DNA from: Streptomyces sp. CMB-StM0423 | GTDB taxonomy: Bacteria > Actinomycetota > Actinomycetes > Streptomycetales > Streptomycetaceae | Direction: 5' to 3' | Length of the DNA stretch: 64,000 bases | Assembly (NCBI RefSeq): GCF_002847285.1 | Contig: NZ_CP025407.1 | Coordinates: 744,001 to 808,000 of the forward strand | Part shown: positions 59,046-64,000 of the stretch, in pieces | Position numbering within the stretch: the first letter of the stretch is position 1 | Layout: each line of letters begins with the position of its first letter | Made by a program: the position numbers and the translations under genes | The notes under the pieces: generated by a model | The model's input: only the letters and a program-made list of their open reading frames with translations | The model's database searches: none | Told to the model about the DNA's origin: nothing

Positions 59046-61484
59046 ATGACCCTGTTCGACAAGCTCAGAGCCCGGCTCGCCCGCATCGTGCGGCGGGTCG
59101 GGGAGGCCGCGCCGCCGCGGGACGCCGTCGTCCTGCGGTGGCTCGCCTTCGTGGTCGCGGCGCTCGCCACGTCGGTCCTGGTCATCGCGGGTACGGCCCG
59201 CTCCACCGTCGCCGACGCGGGCTTCTACCGGGCCGCGCTCGACCGGGAGCACGCCTACGACCGGCTCTACGACCAGGTGCTGGTCGACCCTGAGGCGTCG
59301 GGCGTCACCCGCGACCTGCTCGCCCGGCTGCCCGTGCCCGAGTCCGTCGTCACCTCGAACCTCAAGACGGTCCTGCCGCCGACCACCGCGCGCGCCCTGG
59401 CCGAGGACGTCATCGGGGACGCGGTGGCGTACCTGCGCGGCGAGAAGGACGACCTGACCCTGGAGGTCGACCTGCGGCCGGTGCTCGACAACCTCGGCGC
59501 CGTGGGCAACGTCCACTTCGCCGACGTCGTCGCGAACCTCCAGGACAAGCCCGCCCCCGACTACGCCGCCTTCCAGTCCGACCTGGGCGAGGCCGTGAAC
59601 CGGATCGCCGACGGCGAGCGCCCCGAGGGCCTGCCGACCCTCGACCTCACCGAGGCGCAGGCGAGGACCGCCACCGACACGGTGCTGCGGGCCGTGCCCG
59701 CGGACGAGCGGGCGGAGCTGCGCCCGCGGCTGCTCGCCGCACTCGGCGTCGGCGACCTGGCCACGGCGCTCGCGGAGGTCGGGCCCGCGCTCTTCTCCGG
59801 GCGGGAGGAGAGCGCGGCGTCCGCGCTGCGGAACACGGCGGACGGGGTGTCGTGGGACCTGGCCTCCGAGTTCGGCTCCGGCGGCGACGAGCTGGGCCCG
59901 GCGCGCGAGGCCCGTTCTTTCACCAAGCTGGGCCTGGGCTGGGTGCAGACCGGTGCGGTCCTGCTGGGGCTGGCCTCGCTGGGCGTGCTGTGGCGGTACG
60001 GGCCGCGCGCCCCGGGCCGCCGGCTGATGCGCATCGGCGGGGCGCTGGCGTGCGGCGGCGCGCTGACGTTCGTGCTGGCGCTGGTGGTGCGCGGGATGGT
60101 CGGCGGCAGCATCGCCGCCGCGCCGGGGAACTGGCCGGACTCCGCCGCCCGGCTGCTGGCCGACGTCCAGCGCACGGCGCTGGACCGGCTCTACACGGTC
60201 GCGCTGACGACGGCGGCGGTGCCGCTGACGGCGGGGGTGCTGCTGGCCGCCGGCGGCTGGCTGTGGCACCGCAGGGCGACGGCGATCGCCGCGGCGCGGG
60301 CGGCGGTGGCCGAGGCGGGGACGACCGCAGAGCCGGCGGCCGCAGAATCCGGGGCCGGCGGGCCGGAGAGCGCCGAGGCGCCGGAGACCGGCGAGCCGGG
60401 TGCCGGAGAGCCGGGAACGGGCGGCCCCGGCGCCGCGGAACCCGGCGCCGCCGAACCGCCCGCTCCCGCCACAGCCGGACACGCCCCGCCCATGCCGCCG
60501 CGCTACCGCTGGGGTGCGGTCGGCGTGGTCGTCGCGGCGCTGGCCGGCGCCGTCTTCGTCCCCAACGCCTTCGGCGGCGAGTCCGACCGCCGCTGCAACG
60601 GGCGCGAGGAACTGTGCGAGCTGCGCTACGACGAGGTGGCCCAGCTCGCCTCGCACAACGCGATGGCCACCTCACAGGACCGCTTCATCGCCCCCTTGCA
60701 GGACCCGTCGATCACCGGCCAGCTCAATGGGGGCGTACGCGCCCTGCTGGTCGACACCCACCGCTGGGAGACCCCGCCGGAGATCACCGAACGGCTGGCG
60801 GAGTCGGACTTCACCCCGACCATGCAGCGGCAGATCCGCTCCGTACTCAACACCGTCGACCCGCCCCGCAAGGGCACCTGGCTCTGCCACGCCGTCTGCC
60901 GCGGCGGCGCCCTGCCGCTCGTGCCCGAGCTGGAGAAGATCGGCGACTGGCTGGAGCAGAACCCGTCGGACGTGGTCACGCTGGTGGTCCAGGACGGCAT
61001 CAGCGGCGCCGACACCGCCGCCGCGATGCGCAGGGCCGGGCTGGAGGACCTGCTCTTCACCCCGGACGACGACCCGGACAAGCCGTGGCCGACGCTCGGC
61101 GAGATGATCGACGAGGACCGGCGCCTGGTGGTGTTCGCGGAGAAGGCGGACGGCCCGGCGCCCTGGTACCGCAACTTCTACCGATACGGCATGGAGACCC
61201 CGTTCGCGTTCCGTACGCCGGAGGACATGACGTGCGCGCCGAACCGCGGCGGCGAGGACAAGCAGCTCTTCCTCATGAACCACTTCATCACCAACAGCGG
61301 CGGCAGCCGGCTGGACGCGGGCCGCATCAACGCCCGCGACTTCGTGCTCGACCGGGCCCGCGAGTGCGAACGGGCCCGCGGCCGCCCGGTGAACCTGGTG
61401 GCCGTCGACTACGCCACGATCGGCGACGCCCGCGGCGCCGTGAACGCACTCAACGACGAACGCATCGCCCGCCACGAGGACTGA
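59046..61484 (+). CDS. Multi-span membrane protein with extracellular PI-PLC-like domain
   Basis: An 812-residue protein. A first helix near 30-50 is followed by an extracytoplasmic helical region to about 290. Three more helices lie in 300-415, then an Ala/Glu/Pro/Gly-rich linker, then a fifth helix near 485-505. The C-terminal domain after that has the two phospholipase-C histidines: VAQLASHNAMATS and WLCHAVCRGGALPL. Asp/Glu residues suited to a metal or acid/base role also occur (LVDTHRWETPPE). An odd number of helices would put this domain outside. PI-PLC X-domain enzymes cleave phosphoinositide-type head groups. The true substrate, perhaps the host's or the organism's own phosphoinositol lipids, is unknown. 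Its 5' side is the LamG pseudogene. Confidence 0.82.
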   Translation: MTLFDKLRARLARIVRRVGEAAPPRDAVVLRWLAFVVAALATSVLVIAGTARSTVADAGFYRAALDREHAYDRLYDQVLVDPEASGVTRDLLARLPVPESVVTSNLKTVLPPTTARALAEDVIGDAVAYLRGEKDDLTLEVDLRPVLDNLGAVGNVHFADVVANLQDKPAPDYAAFQSDLGEAVNRIADGERPEGLPTLDLTEAQARTATDTVLRAVPADERAELRPRLLAALGVGDLATALAEVGPALFSGREESAASALRNTADGVSWDLASEFGSGGDELGPAREARSFTKLGLGWVQTGAVLLGLASLGVLWRYGPRAPGRRLMRIGGALACGGALTFVLALVVRGMVGGSIAAAPGNWPDSAARLLADVQRTALDRLYTVALTTAAVPLTAGVLLAAGGWLWHRRATAIAAARAAVAEAGTTAEPAAAESGAGGPESAEAPETGEPGAGEPGTGGPGAAEPGAAEPPAPATAGHAPPMPPRYRWGAVGVVVAALAGAVFVPNAFGGESDRRCNGREELCELRYDEVAQLASHNAMATSQDRFIAPLQDPSITGQLNGGVRALLVDTHRWETPPEITERLAESDFTPTMQRQIRSVLNTVDPPRKGTWLCHAVCRGGALPLVPELEKIGDWLEQNPSDVVTLVVQDGISGADTAAAMRRAGLEDLLFTPDDDPDKPWPTLGEMIDEDRRLVVFAEKADGPAPWYRNFYRYGMETPFAFRTPEDMTCAPNRGGEDKQLFLMNHFITNSGGSRLDAGRINARDFVLDRARECERARGRPVNLVAVDYATIGDARGAVNALNDERIARHED

Positions 61485-61510
61485 CCGGCAGCGCGGACCG
61501 GGCGGCAGCA

Positions 61511-61564
61511 GGGGACTGACGGCGTACGGTGGCGTGCCGGCGCCTGGTGTACGCCGTCAGCCCC
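61511..61564. terminator. Strong hairpin terminator between convergent genes
   Basis: CTGACGGCGTAC (61516-61527) and GTACGCCGTCAG (61549-61560) form a perfect 12-bp stem, extended by GGGG/CCCC with one bulge. The right arm includes the stop codon of the minus-strand membrane-protein gene. Confidence 0.8.
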
Positions 61565-62366
61565 GGTCCGGCTCCTCTCCCCCGGCCGTGGCCATGGCGT
61601 GGTGGGCCAGGGCCGTCGCAGTCGCGGCGGCCGCGACCAGGGCCACCAGCGGCGGGACGAGGAGCAGCAGCGAGGCCGTCCAGCGCAGCGAGGCCCACAG
61701 CCCCAGCAGCGCCAGCGACGGGGCGGCGAGGAACCGCGTCGGGCGGCGGGCGACCAGGTGCGCCGCGCAGATCCACAGCAGCCGGCCCCGCAGCCCCGGC
61801 CGGGCGGCACCGAGGGACAGCGCGGCCGGCAGGGCCAGCAGCCCGGCCACGGCACACGCGCCCCCGGCGGCCAGCGACGGAAGCAGCCACACGCTCTGCG
61901 ACTGCTGCCACAGCGCCAGCGCCGCCAGGAACGCCGCCGCCGGCACCGCGGGCACCAGTGTCTGTGCCGCACCGAACCGCCACAGCGCGCGCAGCCCGCG
62001 CCCCCAGTCGCAGAGCCCGGCCTCGCCGTCCGCGGCGATCCGGTCGGCCGCGGCGGTGAGCGCGGCCAGCCAGGGGCCGGTGAGCACGGCGGCGACGAGT
62101 ACGGAGACGGGGGTGACGCCCGGCGCGAGGAGGACGGCGACGGTGCCCGCGGCGCAGACCGCCGCACCCGCGACGGCCAGCGCCGGCAGGCTCGGCCAGG
62201 CCCCGCGCAGCACCCGCCGCAGCACGTCGTCCTCGGCGACCGGTGACGGAACCGGAGGCGGGGCAGACGGGCCCGCCGCGGCTCGGGCCCGTACGGCGGC
62301 GGCGGGTGCCGTGGCCCCGTACCCGATCCGGCCGGTCCCCGGGACCGTCGTCGCGGGCCGCCTCAT
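61557..62366 (-). CDS. Integral membrane protein of unknown function in a sugar ABC operon
   Basis: A 269-residue protein with five to six hydrophobic helices (such as LVPAVPAAAFLAALALW, GACAVAGLLALPAALSL) after a Pro/Ala-rich N-terminal region of about 45 residues. I recognise no family with certainty. By position it may play the role of YesL/DUF624 proteins, which accompany carbohydrate ABC transporters, but sequence support is slight. The ATG overlaps the stop of the permease gene as ATGA, so it is co-translated with the importer. Confidence 0.7.
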   Translation of the reverse strand: MRRPATTVPGTGRIGYGATAPAAAVRARAAAGPSAPPPVPSPVAEDDVLRRVLRGAWPSLPALAVAGAAVCAAGTVAVLLAPGVTPVSVLVAAVLTGPWLAALTAAADRIAADGEAGLCDWGRGLRALWRFGAAQTLVPAVPAAAFLAALALWQQSQSVWLLPSLAAGGACAVAGLLALPAALSLGAARPGLRGRLLWICAAHLVARRPTRFLAAPSLALLGLWASLRWTASLLLLVPPLVALVAAAATATALAHHAMATAGGEEPDRG

Positions 62367-63208
62367 CCGCGCAGTCCCGCCTGCGCGATGCTCGCCACGA
62401 ACGAGCGCTGGAAGACCAGGAACAGCGCCAGCACCGGCACCACCACCGCCGTGATCGCCGCGAACACCACCACCGGCGAACCGCCGTGGCTGGCCTGGAG
62501 GGTGACCAGGCCCACCGGCAGCGTCATGTTCTCCGGGGTGCTGAGGAAGATCAGCGGGCCGAGGTAGTTGTTCCAGACGGCCTGGAACGTCAGGATCGCC
62601 ATCGCCGCGAGCGCGGGTCCCGACAGTGGCACGATGATCCGGAAGAGGATCCACAGGTGCCCGGCGCCGTCGATGCGCGCGGCCTCGTCCAGTTCGCGCG
62701 GGATGGTGTTGAAGTACTGCCGGAAGAAGAAGATCGAGAAGACGTTGATCAGCGCGGGCAGCCAGAGCGCGGGCAGCGAGTCGATGAGGCCGAGGTTGCG
62801 CATCAGCACGAAGACGGGGATGACCGTCATCTGCGCCGGGATCATCAGCGCGCTGAGCAGCACGAGGAAGATCCCGTCCCGGCCGCGGAAGGTGAGCCGG
62901 GAGAAGGCGTACGCGGCGAGCACGCTGACCAGCAGCGAGCCGACGGTGGCGATCACCGCGACCTGGAGGCTGTTGAGCGCCATCCGGCCGAACGGGATGG
63001 CGTCCGGCACGGCGGCGAAGTTGTCGGTGGTGAAGGGCTTGGGGATCCAGTTGGGCGGCAGTTCGAAGGCCGCCTCCTCCGCCGTGAGGCTCTGCACGAC
63101 GAGCCAGACCAGCGGGGCGATCATGACGAGCCCGACGGCGACCAGGAGGAGTTCGAGGAGCAGGTGGGCCGGGCGTCCGCGCCGGCGGCTGCGGGTCCGT
63201 ACGGTCAC
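62363..63208 (-). CDS. Sugar ABC transporter permease, second subunit (MalG-like)
   Basis: A 281-residue membrane protein with six helices. The EAA loop is LDEAARIDGAGHLWILFRII, and AYAFSRLTFRGRDGIF is the conserved post-helix-2 segment. GTG 63208 overlaps the stop of the first permease (4 bases). It belongs to a second CUT1-type importer, different in sequence from the one at 54.6-57.7 kb. Confidence 0.93.
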   Translation of the reverse strand: MTVRTRSRRRGRPAHLLLELLLVAVGLVMIAPLVWLVVQSLTAEEAAFELPPNWIPKPFTTDNFAAVPDAIPFGRMALNSLQVAVIATVGSLLVSVLAAYAFSRLTFRGRDGIFLVLLSALMIPAQMTVIPVFVLMRNLGLIDSLPALWLPALINVFSIFFFRQYFNTIPRELDEAARIDGAGHLWILFRIIVPLSGPALAAMAILTFQAVWNNYLGPLIFLSTPENMTLPVGLVTLQASHGGSPVVVFAAITAVVVPVLALFLVFQRSFVASIAQAGLRG

Positions 63209-64000
63209 TGCTGGTGCACCCACTTCCGCGAGCCCCAGAACTGCAGCAGCGTGACGGCCATCATGATCACGAAGACCAGGATGGACACGGCCGCGGCGTA
63301 GCCGATCTGGAAGGACTGGAAGCCCTTCTGGTAGAGGTACATGACGATGGTGATGGTCGAGTTCTCCGGCCCGCCGTCGGGCGTGATGATCTGCACGGGG
63401 TCGAAGATCTGGAACGCCCCGATGAAGGTGACGACGGCGGCGAAGAAGATCGTCGGGGACATCATCGGCAGGGTCACCCGCCAGAAGACCTGGTGCGGCC
63501 GGGCGCCGTCCACGCGCGCCGCCTCGTGGAGTTCGCGCGGCACGGTCTGCAGCCCGGCGAGCATGATGACGAAGGTGAAGCCGATGGTGTGCCAGAAGTC
63601 GATGGCGATGATGGCGGGCAGCGCCCACGCCGGGTCGGTGAACCACTCGGGCGGCTGGACGCCGATCTCGCCGGCGTAGTGCGTGACGAGCCCGAACGTC
63701 GGGTCGAGCACGTACTTCCAGAGCAGCGCGACCGCGGCCCAGGAGATGACGAACGGGAAGAACAGCGTGGTGCGGACGAAGTACGAAAGCGCCCTGTTCA
63801 TCATCCGGTTGACGCCCATGGCGAGCAGCAGCCCGCCGCCGAGGTGGGTGATGACGGAGGCGAAGGCGAAGACGAAGGTGTTGGCCAGTGCCTCGTAGAG
63901 CAGCGGGTCGGAGAACATCTCGGTGAAGTTGCCGACGCCGTTGAACTCGGCGGGGGTGAGCATGTCCCAACTGAAGAAGGCCAGCACGATGGCGACGACG
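63205..64000 (-). CDS. Sugar ABC transporter permease, first subunit (MalF-like), cut by the window edge
   Basis: The visible 265 codons cover all but the N-terminal part. They show five helices, the EAA loop LHEAARVDGARPHQVFWRVT, and the C-terminal SRKWVHQ typical of these permeases. The frame is open to the right edge, so the start, and probably the binding protein and regulator, lie beyond it. Confidence 0.92.
   Translation of the reverse strand, partial: VVAIVLAFFSWDMLTPAEFNGVGNFTEMFSDPLLYEALANTFVFAFASVITHLGGGLLLAMGVNRMMNRALSYFVRTTLFFPFVISWAAVALLWKYVLDPTFGLVTHYAGEIGVQPPEWFTDPAWALPAIIAIDFWHTIGFTFVIMLAGLQTVPRELHEAARVDGARPHQVFWRVTLPMMSPTIFFAAVVTFIGAFQIFDPVQIITPDGGPENSTITIVMYLYQKGFQSFQIGYAAAVSILVFVIMMAVTLLQFWGSRKWVHQQ

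Noticed and set aside
1..64000. tRNA, rRNA, CRISPR arrays, transposases and attachment sites
   Set aside because: None recognised by eye on either strand. Short repeats found are operators, terminators or in-frame coding repeats, and no transposase-like protein is encoded.

Overview
The window is very GC-rich with strong G/C bias at third codon positions. It carries leaderless starts, SARP/AfsR-type and conservon regulators, dre-like and iron-box operators, and sugar ABC transporters that lack their own ATPase. All of this points to a Streptomyces or close relative, probably chromosomal and in an accessory, metabolite-rich arm. I saw no rRNA, tRNA, CRISPR array or insertion sequence.

Layout. 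(1) 0.05-15.6 kb looks like a natural-product locus. A coupled minus-strand operon encodes a HAD phosphatase, an AT-ACP protein, a 1,730-residue KS-CLF-KR-DH synthase and a KASIII. The parts resemble polyunsaturated-fatty-acid (PUFA) synthases cut up differently. After a short plus-strand DUF4188-like gene, a second coupled minus operon encodes a phytanoyl-CoA-type dioxygenase, a glycosyltransferase-like protein, an amino-acid decarboxylase, a GNAT acetyltransferase, an MFS exporter and a phosphopantetheinyl transferase. Together they could make, modify and export an acylated or polyene amine; this is inference. (2) 15.6-25.7 kb: a GH3 N-acetylglucosaminidase behind a pair of dre-like sites, a SnoaL-like protein, two TetR regulators, an M24 peptidase, a large SARP-NB-ARC-TPR regulator with a convergent 39-residue peptide gene, a deletion scar of a TetR/MFS pair, and a tandem universal stress protein. 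(3) 25.9-34.1 kb: a branched-chain amino-acid type ABC operon with fused permeases, then a two-gene partial conservon (sensor kinase plus roadblock). (4) 34.4-43.9 kb: an FAD monooxygenase; an iron-box-controlled heterodimeric ABC exporter with one canonical and one degenerate ATP site; an ECF41 sigma factor divergent from a WrbA-like flavoprotein, with matching promoters for both; and an HTH / Clp-N / ABC-2 drug-export operon with a leaderless promoter. (5) 44-51.6 kb: a secreted beta-helix protein and a LacI repressor sharing an identical 16-bp operator, a coiled-coil polarity protein, an alkyl-DHAP-synthase-like flavoenzyme, and a seven-repeat propeller lectin-like protein. (6) 51.9-64 kb: a LacI-controlled sugar ABC operon with an FAD oxidoreductase and a frameshifted LamG/beta-helix gene, a membrane-anchored PI-PLC-like enzyme, and the start of a second sugar ABC operon cut by the right edge.

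Many genes overlap by 1-20 bases, so operon boundaries are well supported. Operator and promoter calls rest on visual matches to known consensus sequences and were not scored statistically.
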